Shown here: in pieces, positions 56,714-64,000 of the stretch | Layout: every line of letters starts with the position of its first letter | How positions within the stretch are numbered: the first letter of the stretch is position 1 | Source of the DNA: Paenisporosarcina antarctica | GTDB taxonomy: Bacteria; Bacillota; Bacilli; Bacillales_A; Planococcaceae | NCBI RefSeq assembly: GCF_004367585.1 | Contig: NZ_CP038015.1 | Coordinates: 773,501 to 837,500 of the forward strand | Reading direction: 5' to 3' | Length of the DNA stretch: 64,000 bases | Position numbers and translations under genes: made by a program | The notes under the pieces: generated by a model | What the model was told of the DNA's origin: nothing | Seen by the model: the letters and a program-made list of their open reading frames with translations, nothing else | Databases searched by the model: none

Positions 56714-57607
56714 ATGTCCAAATTGGCGCCTAAAAAACCAGATGTAGCTCCACAAACAGATAAAGTAGCAGGCCCTTGGCACGAAGCGTGGCGAGGCTTT
56801 AAGAAAAGTAAAGTAGCCGTTGTGGGAGCTGGGATTGTTCTATTCTTTATCATCGTGGCATTCATTGGGCCTTGGATAGCACCGCAAGGCATTAACGAAC
56901 AATTGTTATCAAATCGTTTACTAAAACCATCTAGTGCCCATTGGTTAGGAACAGACGACTTTGGTCGAGATATTTTATCTCGTATTATTCATGGAGCTCG
57001 TATTTCATTATGGGTTGGATTCTTTTCAGTTATCGGATCATTGGTGTTTGGTAGTATTCTAGGGATTGTTGCAGGATATTATGGCAAATGGGTAGATACT
57101 ATCATTTCGCGTATTTTTGATATTATGCTCGCTTTCCCAAGTATTTTACTAGCTATCGCAGTTGTTTCGGTATTAGGACCATCTCTACAAAATGCTTTAA
57201 TTGCTATTGCGATTATTAACATACCTAACTTCGGTCGCCTAATACGATCTAAAGTTTTGAGCATAAAAGAAGAAGAATATATTACATCAGCAAAAGCTAT
57301 CGGTATGAAAGATATTCGGATTTTGTTCTCTCATATCTTGCCAAACTCTATGTCCCCTGTAATTGTGCAAGGTACACTTGCCATTGCAACAGCAATTATT
57401 GAAGCGGCTGCACTTGGATTCCTAGGGCTCGGTGCACAAGCACCAACACCTGAATGGGGAAAAATGCTAGCAGATGCCCGAGTGAATTTCATAAACGCAC
57501 CGTGGACGATGATTTTCCCGGGGCTTGCAATCATGGTAACGGTATTAGGCTTTAACTTAATGGGAGACGGTTTGCGGGATGCTCTAGATCCTCGAATGAA
57601 GAGTTAG
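56714..57607 (+). CDS. dppC: Dipeptide ABC transporter permease, DppC-like
   Basis: A 297-residue membrane protein with six helices. It carries the DppC hallmarks HWLGTDDFGRDILSRIIHGA after the first helix, the EAA loop YITSAKAIGMKDIRILFSHI and the C-terminal LMGDGLRDALDPRMK. AAGGAGGAATCTCAAC precedes the ATG. Last gene of the operon, followed by a terminator. Confidence 0.92.
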   Translation: MSKLAPKKPDVAPQTDKVAGPWHEAWRGFKKSKVAVVGAGIVLFFIIVAFIGPWIAPQGINEQLLSNRLLKPSSAHWLGTDDFGRDILSRIIHGARISLWVGFFSVIGSLVFGSILGIVAGYYGKWVDTIISRIFDIMLAFPSILLAIAVVSVLGPSLQNALIAIAIINIPNFGRLIRSKVLSIKEEEYITSAKAIGMKDIRILFSHILPNSMSPVIVQGTLAIATAIIEAAALGFLGLGAQAPTPEWGKMLADARVNFINAPWTMIFPGLAIMVTVLGFNLMGDGLRDALDPRMKS

Positions 57608-57608
57608 T

Positions 57609-57643
57609 AAAAAGAAGCCACCTTTTAAAGGTGGTTTCTTTTT
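57609..57643 (+). terminator. Terminator of the dipeptide transporter operon
   Basis: AGAAGCCACCTTT pairs with AAAGGTGGTTTCT (one G-T pair), followed by T6. Confidence 0.88.
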
Positions 57644-57691
57644 TACTAGTTGTTTGAGGAGTATTCTTGTTTCGCGTTATATTTGAAAAAC

Positions 57692-57729
57692 AAAAAACAG
57701 TCATCTCGACGAAGAGCTGACTGTTTTTT
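57692..57729 (-). terminator. Terminator of ygaE
   Basis: AAAAAACAGTCA (57692-57703) pairs with TGACTGTTTTTT (57718-57729); on the minus strand the stem ends in six T. Confidence 0.85.
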
Positions 57730-57733
57730 GATT

Positions 57734-58813
57734 TTATAATTCGTCTTCAAGTTTAACTGTTATTTCCTCACCATGATAATTTTGGTGAGAGATAATGAGA
57801 GTATCCAAGTGCTCTAGTTGTTCTTCATAATCTAGTACTGCTGACAGCAAGTGCAATAAATGATAAGAGGAAAAGACTTCTTCTTCTTTCGAAAGTGCTA
57901 TTTCTCTCGCAAAAATCTCCATCACTTCATGACGTTGAAGCATCTCTTCACTCCCCATCCAGATGGAGTGTTCAGATTTTAATTTCCCTGTATATTTTAA
58001 ATGGATTTGTTCGTGATAGGTTAATAAAAAGTCTAGGCGTTCCTGTATCATCATGCGAAAATGCTCGGGAATATTGGCTAATTCATTTTCATGAATATGA
58101 AGACGTTTTAAGACGTCCCAGCCCTTATTTGCGGCAGAAATCATTTGACGATACACTACAAGTTTACGGGCTTTTGAGTGTTTTTCATTACGAAAATAGC
58201 TACGTTCTTCTTTATAAAATAAGTAAAACTGATCAACTTTTATTAATTGTTCTCGCAACTTGTCGAGAGATTGTTTCGTTGCGGTATGTTCAGAAGCTTG
58301 GCGCTTCGCTAAACGCGTCCATCGAATCAATTCATCAGTAGTCTTATGAATTGATTGAAATAACTTAGTCTCATATTTCGGTGGCATAAACACTAAGTTA
58401 ACAACAAATGCAGCTAATACTCCTACTACAATAGTAACAACTCGAATAAGGGCGAATGTTAAAAAGTCATCATTTTGTACTTCCATAATTGCAATAATCG
58501 TTACGAGTGCAAGCGAAATTGATTTTTCTAACTTTAATTTCAACATAATGGCAATTGTAATAACAGCAGCTAAACCAACCGCTACATAGTGATGGCCAAA
58601 TATGAGAGCGAAAACAACCGCTACGCTTGCTCCGATTAAATTTGATTGAATTTGTTCAATAATATATAAATAGGAGCGATAAATGGACGGTTGAATGGCA
58701 AATATCGCTGCTATTCCTGCAAAGATGGGAGACGGTAAATTCAGTAAATCAGCCATGAATAGCGCAAAAACGATTGCGACACCCGTTTTAACGATTCGTG
58801 CACCAAATTTCAT
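57734..58813 (-). CDS. ygaE: Aromatic acid exporter family membrane protein YgaE
   Basis: A 359-residue protein. The N-terminal 140 residues form about five hydrophobic segments with the signature GARIVKTGVAIVFALFMADL and FAIQPSIYRSYLYIIEQIQS, as in the aromatic acid exporter (ArAE_1/FUSC-like) family. The rest is a charged helical cytosolic domain. Size and place beside gsaB match YgaE of B. subtilis. The substrate is unknown. Ribosome binding site GAAAGGAAATAC. Confidence 0.83.
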   Translation of the reverse strand: MKFGARIVKTGVAIVFALFMADLLNLPSPIFAGIAAIFAIQPSIYRSYLYIIEQIQSNLIGASVAVVFALIFGHHYVAVGLAAVITIAIMLKLKLEKSISLALVTIIAIMEVQNDDFLTFALIRVVTIVVGVLAAFVVNLVFMPPKYETKLFQSIHKTTDELIRWTRLAKRQASEHTATKQSLDKLREQLIKVDQFYLFYKEERSYFRNEKHSKARKLVVYRQMISAANKGWDVLKRLHIHENELANIPEHFRMMIQERLDFLLTYHEQIHLKYTGKLKSEHSIWMGSEEMLQRHEVMEIFAREIALSKEEEVFSSYHLLHLLSAVLDYEEQLEHLDTLIISHQNYHGEEITVKLEDEL

Positions 58814-58888
58814 ATATGATGTATTTCCTTTCTTGTTTACAAGCTTTTGTTACTTTACAGCAGGACGGGCTTGTAGGTCAACCTGAAC

Positions 58889-60178
58889 TTACGTAAGTTG
58901 TGAAAATGCTTGATTTACGGCAATGAGTGATTGCTTAACATCCTCTTCAGTGTGAGCGGTTGTCAAGAACCAAGCCTCATATTTAGATGGTGCTAGATTG
59001 ATACCTTGATTTAACATTAGTTTAAAGAATCGACCAAAAATCTCGCCATCCGTTGCTTCAGCTTGATCAAAATTTTCAACCTTCACATCTGTGAAGTAAA
59101 TTGTTAATGCTCCCTTTAAACGATTTATCGTAATTGTCACGTTATGCTCAGTAGCAGCTTTTAAAATACCTACTTCTAAAAGAGCACCTAAACGATCTAA
59201 CTCTTCATAAACACCTGCTTGCTTTAGTATTTCTAAACAGGCAATTCCTGATAATATAGACGCCGGATTTCCAGCCATAGTTCCCGCTTGATAAGCAGGT
59301 CCTAGTGGTGCAACTTGTTCCATAATTTCTTTACGTCCTCCGTAAGCCCCGATTGGCAAACCTCCACCAATGATTTTACCTAATGCTGTTAAATCAGGCG
59401 TTAAACCAAGCAAATCTTGAGCACCACCGTAATGGAAACGGAAGGCTGTAATTACTTCGTCGTATACAATGAGGGCACCTTTTTGTTTCGCTATTTCATG
59501 AACGAGTGGTAAGAAGCCTTTTTTTGGTTCAACAATTCCAAAATTCCCAACGATGGGTTCTACTAAAATACATGCAATTTCATTTCCCCATTTATCCATG
59601 GCTTCTTCATAAGCCTCAGGGTCGTTAAACGGAATGGTAATAACTTCTTTTGCAATTGATTTTGGGACACCTGCTGAGTCTGGAATACCAAGTGTTGCTG
59701 GACCTGATCCAGCAGCAACAAGTACTAAATCTGAATGACCATGGTAACATCCTGCGAACTTCATGATTTTCGTGCGTCCTGTGTATGCGCGTGATACTCG
59801 AATTACCGTCATAACAGCTTCAGTTCCAGAATTCACAAAACGAACCTTATCCATTCCTGGAATGGCTTCTTTCAGCATTTTGGCAAACTTAACTTCATGA
59901 GGGGTTGGGGTTCCATATAGTAAGCCATTTTCAGCAGCTTTTGTTATGGCTTTAGTAATGTGGGGATGTGCGTGACCTGTAATGATAGGACCGTAGGCGG
60001 CGAGGTAGTCAATATATTTGTTGCCATCTACATCCCAAAAATATGCTCCTTGTGCTCTTTCCATGACTGTTGGAGAACCACCACCTACTGCTTTGTATGA
60101 TCGTGAAGGGCTGTTAACGCCACCAACAATGTGTTTTAATGCTTCTTCATGAATCGCATCAGAATTTGTTCTCTTCAT
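58889..60178 (-). CDS. gsaB: Glutamate-1-semialdehyde 2,1-aminomutase (GsaB/HemL)
   Basis: A PLP enzyme making 5-aminolevulinate for haem. The 429-residue frame has [18 protein letters not shown] at the N-terminus, [28 protein letters not shown], the PLP-binding [13 protein letters not shown] and the PLP-Lys in [16 protein letters not shown]. The gene stands next to bcp as in B. subtilis, where gsaB is a second copy besides hemL, so this is probably GsaB. The ATG at 60178 has CGGAGG eight bases before; the frame is open to 60283 without support. Divergent from bcp. Confidence 0.92.
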   Translation of the reverse strand: MKRTNSDAIHEEALKHIVGGVNSPSRSYKAVGGGSPTVMERAQGAYFWDVDGNKYIDYLAAYGPIITGHAHPHITKAITKAAENGLLYGTPTPHEVKFAKMLKEAIPGMDKVRFVNSGTEAVMTVIRVSRAYTGRTKIMKFAGCYHGHSDLVLVAAGSGPATLGIPDSAGVPKSIAKEVITIPFNDPEAYEEAMDKWGNEIACILVEPIVGNFGIVEPKKGFLPLVHEIAKQKGALIVYDEVITAFRFHYGGAQDLLGLTPDLTALGKIIGGGLPIGAYGGRKEIMEQVAPLGPAYQAGTMAGNPASILSGIACLEILKQAGVYEELDRLGALLEVGILKAATEHNVTITINRLKGALTIYFTDVKVENFDQAEATDGEIFGRFFKLMLNQGINLAPSKYEAWFLTTAHTEEDVKQSLIAVNQAFSQLT

Positions 60179-60306
60179 ATATATATCCTCCGTTCGTTTA
60201 CTTCCATTCTTAATAATAGACAAAAATGAACTAGAACGCCAAGAAAATTGAAAGATTAGCCAATCTTCTGTACGATTAAACAAATAGTTATATGGAGGGA
60301 TTGTTC

Positions 60307-60792
60307 ATGACAACAACACTTGAAGGTTTACAAGCACCTGGTTTCATATTGGAAAATGAAAAAGGTGAAAAGGTTTCACTACACGATTACACTGGAAAAG
60401 AATATGTCCTTCTTTATTTTTACCCGAAAGATGCAACGCCAGGTTGTACGACTGAAGCGTGTGATTTTAGAGATGCATATGAATCTTTTCATGATTTAAA
60501 TGCGGTCATTTTAGGTGTAAGTCCAGATGGAGAAAAAGCCCACACTAAGTTTATTGAAAAACATGGTCTGCCTTTTTCATTACTAATTGACGAAGATCAT
60601 GCAGTTTCTGAAGCTTATGGTGTATGGAAGCTTAAAAAAATGTATGGTAAAGAATATATGGGAATTGAGCGCTCAACATTTTTAATTGACCCATCAGGAA
60701 CTGTTGTGAAGGAGTGGAGAAAAGTCAAAGTAAAGGGACATGTAGAAGATGCACTCGTATCTTTGCGCAAATTAGTAACTTCAAATGACTAA
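60307..60792 (+). CDS. bcp: Thioredoxin-dependent peroxiredoxin Bcp (YgaF)
   Basis: Reduces hydrogen and organic peroxides with thioredoxin. The peroxidatic Cys47 is in DATPGCTTEAC with the second Cys52, followed by FRDAYESFHD. The C-terminal EYMGIERSTFLIDPSG is also typical. The length is 161. The ATG at 60307 follows GGAGGG at seven bases; an upstream ATG at 60292 overlaps that site. It overlaps the next gene by 8 nt, so the dehydrogenase is co-translated. I saw no clear PerR box between gsaB and bcp. Confidence 0.93.
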   Translation: MTTTLEGLQAPGFILENEKGEKVSLHDYTGKEYVLLYFYPKDATPGCTTEACDFRDAYESFHDLNAVILGVSPDGEKAHTKFIEKHGLPFSLLIDEDHAVSEAYGVWKLKKMYGKEYMGIERSTFLIDPSGTVVKEWRKVKVKGHVEDALVSLRKLVTSND

Positions 60793-61732
60793 TGTATTAT
60801 TTACTTTCACTGTTAAAGACCACTTAATAAAACAATTACAAAACGAATTTCCTGATGTTGAATTTACTTTTTCTTCAATTAAAGATATCGATGCACTAGA
60901 ACAAGCTGAAATCATCATGACGTATGGTGAAGATATCTCAATAGAAACACTGAAACAAGCCTCAGCATTGAAATGGCTTATGGTTGCTTCAGCGGGATTA
61001 GAAAAACTGCCATTACGTGAAATAGCAGAGCGTGACATTTTAATTACAAATGTCAAAGGAATACACAAAACTCCTATGGCAGAATCAGTCATGGCACATT
61101 TATTATCGATTAAACGCGCGCTACCGTGGATGTATTTACAACAAGATAAGAGTGAATGGAGGAAGCGCTCCGGATCAAGTGAGCTATATGGGAGTAAAGC
61201 CTTAGTGATCGGACCAGGTGCAATAGGTAGTGAAATTGGACGTTTATTGCAAGCATTCAAGGTAACAACAACTGGTTGTAATCGTTCTGGCAACCATGCA
61301 TTACATATGGATCACATGATTTCATTCGACCAATTAAATGACGTACTACCAACAGTTGATATTGTCATTTCAGTATTGCCAAGCACTCCAGAAACACGCG
61401 GACTGCTTACATATGAACATTTCGTTTTGATGAAAAAGGATGCCATCTTCATGAACTTTGGTCGTGGGGATTTAGTAAAAGAAGAACAACTAGTTAAGGC
61501 GATGCAAGAACGTCAAATTGCTTTCGCAGTATTAGATGTTTTTGAAAAAGAACCGCTTGGTAAAAATCATCCTCTATGGACAATGGAAGGGGTTATTGTT
61601 TCACCTCATGTTTCAAGTCATTCTTCTGAGTATGTTTCACGAGCATTAAACATTTTCATAGAAAACTTACATCAATGGAATAAAGAAGGATCAGATTATA
61701 AAAATATTATAGATTCAGAAAAGGGGTATTAA
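60785..61732 (+). CDS. D-2-hydroxyacid dehydrogenase family protein
   Basis: A 315-residue NAD(P)-dependent oxidoreductase. The cofactor motif VIGPGAIGSEIG (about 137-148) and the catalytic Arg in NFGRGDLV, Glu in DVFEKEPL and His in SPHVSSHS are present. The substrate could be a 2-keto acid such as glyoxylate or hydroxypyruvate. The start lies within the end of bcp. AAAAGGGGTATTA after it serves the next gene. Confidence 0.88.
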   Translation: MTNVLFTFTVKDHLIKQLQNEFPDVEFTFSSIKDIDALEQAEIIMTYGEDISIETLKQASALKWLMVASAGLEKLPLREIAERDILITNVKGIHKTPMAESVMAHLLSIKRALPWMYLQQDKSEWRKRSGSSELYGSKALVIGPGAIGSEIGRLLQAFKVTTTGCNRSGNHALHMDHMISFDQLNDVLPTVDIVISVLPSTPETRGLLTYEHFVLMKKDAIFMNFGRGDLVKEEQLVKAMQERQIAFAVLDVFEKEPLGKNHPLWTMEGVIVSPHVSSHSSEYVSRALNIFIENLHQWNKEGSDYKNIIDSEKGY

Positions 61733-61733
61733 T

Positions 61734-62285
61734 ATGAAAATTTATACAAAAACGGGCGACAAAGGTACAACTTCACTTATCTATGGAACACGAGTTGCAA
61801 AAAATGATGCACTTGTCGAGGCGTATGGTACATGTGACGAAGCAAACTCTATGATTGGACTTGCGATGAGTTATATCCAACACGAATTTTTTGAAGAACA
61901 AGAAGAAGTACAAAAAGCTTTCCATCAAATACAAACCACACTCTTTCATGTAGGAGCTGAACTAGCAACACCAAAAGGTAAAGAAGTGAAATGGAAGTTA
62001 GAAGAAAGTGAAATAATGAAGTTAGAAGCGTTGATTGACGAATGGGACGCAAACTTACCGGCTTTGACAAACTTTATTTTACCAAGCGGTCATCCTGCAG
62101 GAGCTGTTCTTCATGTCGCACGTACAATAGTTCGTCGTGCAGAGCGTGGGGCTGTAAGTATTGGTAAGGATGTATCTCCACTCGTTTTAGCTTATTTAAA
62201 TCGATTATCAGATTTCTTGTTTGTCGCAGCTCGCTTCATTAATCTACGTCTTGGACAAAGAGAAAAGGGTTTACATGCTGAGTAA
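61734..62285 (+). CDS. PduO-type cobalamin adenosyltransferase
   Basis: Transfers the adenosyl group of ATP to cob(I)alamin, giving adenosylcobalamin. It has the N-terminal KIYTKTGDKGTTSLIYGTRV ATP-binding stretch, the YGTCDEANSMIG helix, and ARTIVRRAERGA and YLNRLSDFLFVAAR, as in YvqK of B. subtilis. It is one base after the dehydrogenase gene. No other cobalamin genes are in the window. Confidence 0.92.
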   Translation: MKIYTKTGDKGTTSLIYGTRVAKNDALVEAYGTCDEANSMIGLAMSYIQHEFFEEQEEVQKAFHQIQTTLFHVGAELATPKGKEVKWKLEESEIMKLEALIDEWDANLPALTNFILPSGHPAGAVLHVARTIVRRAERGAVSIGKDVSPLVLAYLNRLSDFLFVAARFINLRLGQREKGLHAE

Positions 62286-62309
62286 TCCCTTGATATAAAG
62301 GGGTTATGG

Positions 62310-62356
62310 TTGACTTTCACCTCACTTTTTCCTTATACTAATTATAACGATTATAA
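62310..62356 (+). promoter_or_regulatory. perR promoter with autoregulatory PerR box
   Basis: TTGACT (62310-62315) and TATACT (62334-62339), 18 bp apart. TTATAACGATTATAA (62342-62356), directly after the -10, matches the PerR box at all but one defined position. It would overlap the transcription start, as expected for autorepression. Confidence 0.82.
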
Positions 62357-62389
62357 AATAAGAATATTTATGAAGTGAGGTGCATGGCG

Positions 62390-62833
62390 ATGACTGAAGT
62401 GCATTTGCGTGACGCATTGGATACTTTGAAATCTACAGGAGTTCGAATTACACCACAGCGTCATGCAATTTTAGAATTTCTCATCCAATCAATGATTCAT
62501 CCAACAGCAGATGAAATATATAGAGCACTTGAAGATAAGTTTCCAAATATGAGCGTCGCTACTGTCTATAATAATCTCCGTGTATTTAGAGAATCGGGAT
62601 TAGTTAAAGAATTAACTTTTGGCGATTCATCTAGCCGGTTTGATTTCGTGACAATTGAACATTACCATATTATTTGTGATTCATGCGGTAAAATTGTAGA
62701 TTTTCATTACCCTGGTTTAGATGAAGTTGAACAATTAGCTTCTCACTTAACTGGATTCCAAGTGAATTCACACCGCTTGGAAATTTATGGTTCATGTCCA
62801 ACTTGTATATCACAAGCTACAAAAATGCAATAA
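62390..62833 (+). CDS. perR: Peroxide-sensing repressor PerR
   Basis: A Fur-family repressor that senses H2O2 by metal-catalysed oxidation of its His ligands. The 147-residue frame keeps the exact residue positions known from B. subtilis PerR: regulatory metal ligands His37, Asp85, His91, His93 and Asp104, and the structural zinc site Cys96, Cys99, Cys136 and Cys139. The DNA-binding helix is in [22 protein letters not shown]. The ATG at 62390 is nine bases after GAGG; an ATG at 62384 is too close. Likely targets here are its own promoter and zosA. Confidence 0.96.
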   Translation: MTEVHLRDALDTLKSTGVRITPQRHAILEFLIQSMIHPTADEIYRALEDKFPNMSVATVYNNLRVFRESGLVKELTFGDSSSRFDFVTIEHYHIICDSCGKIVDFHYPGLDEVEQLASHLTGFQVNSHRLEIYGSCPTCISQATKMQ

Positions 62834-62836
62834 TTG

Positions 62837-62864
62837 AAAAGAGCATACGTGCTCTTTTTATTTT
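62837..62864 (+). terminator. Terminator of perR
   Basis: AAAAGAGCA pairs with TGCTCTTTT over TACG, followed by TATTTT. Confidence 0.88.
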
Positions 62865-62867
62865 GCG

Positions 62868-62902
62868 CAAAAAAAGCTAACATTCTATATAGAATGTTAG
62901 CT
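62868..62902 (-). terminator. Terminator of ygzB
   Basis: A perfect 28-base palindrome (62875-62902); on the minus strand it is followed by a run of T. Confidence 0.88.
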
Positions 62903-62909
62903 CAATCTA

Positions 62910-63257
62910 CTATGATTTTTTACGATTTAGCGCTTGATCAAATTCTTGTCCCTCTAAAGTAGGGTCTAGAGTAAGAGGTTCTCTGCAATACATACACATA
63001 TCAACACGACCTAATACTTTCGTATGTTTTCCACAGTTTGGACAAACGACTTGAGCTGCTTTAGTAGATAACATACCAATCCAAGCGTAAACGCCTGTAC
63101 TACCTAAAATAGCAATGAGCCCTAAAAACATAAATATTGTCATGACTATTTGATTTTCACGGAAGAAGATTCCGATGTACATAATGACAAATCCGATGAA
63201 TATTAATGATAATGCAAATGAACGAATCCGATTTATTTTGTTTTTATAAGGTTTCAT
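62910..63257 (-). CDS. ygzB: UPF0295 membrane protein YgzB
   Basis: A 115-residue protein with two hydrophobic segments (about 12-34 and 40-62), followed by a zinc-ribbon-like part with Cys pairs in [20 protein letters not shown] and [13 protein letters not shown]. It matches YgzB of B. subtilis, which also lies next to perR. The function is unknown. The ATG at 63257 has AAGGAGG eight bases before; the frame is open to 63356 but without such a site. Confidence 0.9.
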   Translation of the reverse strand: MKPYKNKINRIRSFALSLIFIGFVIMYIGIFFRENQIVMTIFMFLGLIAILGSTGVYAWIGMLSTKAAQVVCPNCGKHTKVLGRVDMCMYCREPLTLDPTLEGQEFDQALNRKKS

Positions 63258-63385
63258 ATTGTGTTCCTCCTTAACCATGATTACTATACCATAATTGGCA
63301 TTGTAAATCGCTTGAAGGAATTTAACAATCTTTGTCGAAAAAAGTACATATAACATTTCTTATTAATTTATAGGGGGGACTACCG

Positions 63386-64000
63386 TTGGAACAAATTCTA
63401 CGTCCTATTTATCAGGAAAGAGCGAGTCATCCAAATACGCTCGGCGTCATTTTAATTGAGAAGAGAGAGAAAGTTAGCCAAGTAACAGATACATTCGATA
63501 CCATACTTCTAATTTTAACAAAAGACTCAAATCAACCTGTTTTTACTAAACACTATACATTTAATGATAAAAAAGCTGCAATGCACATTGTTTCGGAAAA
63601 ACAATTACGTAAATGGTTACTACTCGGCACAAACCGAAAAATCGTGGATTGGATTTTTTATGGACGTGTCATGTTTGATCGAAACGAATTTGTTCACGAA
63701 TTAAAAACGGAACTTAAAGATTTTCCATTTTACGGACGTAAAATTAAAATGGGGATTGAGTTTTCAAAACTTATACGTCGTTATTTAGAAGGAAAAGTGT
63801 TCTTTGAACAAAAAAACTATATGGATGCTTACAATCACATAGTGGATTCATTACATCATCTTGCTCGCTTAGCTGTTTTTGAAAACGGTATGCATTCGGA
63901 AGTAACGGTCTGGTCACAAGTCAAAATAATAGAACCTGCCATTTATAAACTTTACGAAGAATTACTATCAAGTGATGAACCAATTGATAAAAGATTAGAG
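63386..64000 (+). CDS. ygxA: Nucleotidyltransferase-like protein YgxA, cut by window end
   Basis: The frame opens with a TTG at 63386 after AGGGGGGACTACCG and stays open to the end of the window (205 codons). The start EQILRPIYQERASHPNTLGV, then LILTKDSNQPVFTKHY and the later LEGKVFFEQKNYMDAYNHIV, match YgxA of B. subtilis, a nucleotidyltransferase-like protein of unknown substrate next to ygzB. The stop codon is outside the window. Confidence 0.83.
   Translation, partial: MEQILRPIYQERASHPNTLGVILIEKREKVSQVTDTFDTILLILTKDSNQPVFTKHYTFNDKKAAMHIVSEKQLRKWLLLGTNRKIVDWIFYGRVMFDRNEFVHELKTELKDFPFYGRKIKMGIEFSKLIRRYLEGKVFFEQKNYMDAYNHIVDSLHHLARLAVFENGMHSEVTVWSQVKIIEPAIYKLYEELLSSDEPIDKRLE

Overview
The window looks like ordinary chromosome of a low-GC, endospore-forming member of the Bacillales. 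Most gene starts carry AGGAGG-type ribosome binding sites, the sigma-A-type promoters are recognisable, and there are clear sporulation genes: a gamma-type small acid-soluble spore protein, the cortex enzyme PdaA and a KinB-like kinase. The right half follows, from memory, the Bacillus subtilis yfk-yfj-yfh-yga gene order. A D-aspartate ligase next to an aspartate racemase implies an L-Lys-D-Asp (A4-alpha type) peptidoglycan cross-bridge, which points to Planococcaceae such as Lysinibacillus, Sporosarcina or Viridibacillus rather than Bacillus proper. I cannot name the species. I saw no rRNA, tRNA, CRISPR array, phage or intact transposon. Layout, 1-12 kb: a GTP cyclohydrolase II, RibD and HAD phosphatase trio behind a perfect consensus promoter; a HEAT-repeat protein; an LD-carboxypeptidase; an RlmI-type methyltransferase; a KinB-like kinase; a CAP-domain protein; a VanZ-like protein; and the D-Asp cross-bridge pair. 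12-13.6 kb is a degenerate patch: two copies of a GC-rich intergenic repeat flank a broken ISL3-type transposase. 13.6-30 kb holds general housekeeping and peptidase genes: a DEAD-box helicase, two M29 aminopeptidase paralogues, M20 and M3 peptidases, a methionine aminopeptidase, PPK2, carbonic anhydrase, nitric oxide synthase and MreBH. Two decayed loci lie among them: a TPP riboswitch that leads only into a stub of thiT, and the remains of psuG. 30-41 kb: a FAD monooxygenase plus methyltransferase pair, YfkI/YtxH/YfkH, a ZosA-like P-type ATPase behind a perfect PerR box, class I fumarase, an OsmC-family protein and a YfkF-like transporter. 41-64 kb: RlmCD, PdaA, YfhF, RecX, YfhH, YfhJ, YfhP, MutY, FabL, SspE, YgaC, YgaD, a five-gene dipeptide ABC transporter, YgaE, GsaB, Bcp, a 2-hydroxyacid dehydrogenase, a PduO-type adenosyltransferase, PerR with its own PerR box, YgzB and the start of YgxA. 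How the genes fit together: PerR, the PerR box at zosA, Bcp and the OsmC-family protein form a peroxide-defence theme. LdcA, PdaA, the D-Asp ligase/racemase pair and MreBH form a cell-wall theme. I found no obviously new defence or mobile system. The most interesting items are the flavin-precursor trio without an FMN riboswitch, the repeat whose hairpin arms differ in sequence but stay self-complementary, the orphan TPP riboswitch, a promoter-to-terminator unit encoding only tiny ORFs, and a hairpin that hides the ribosome binding site of pdaA.
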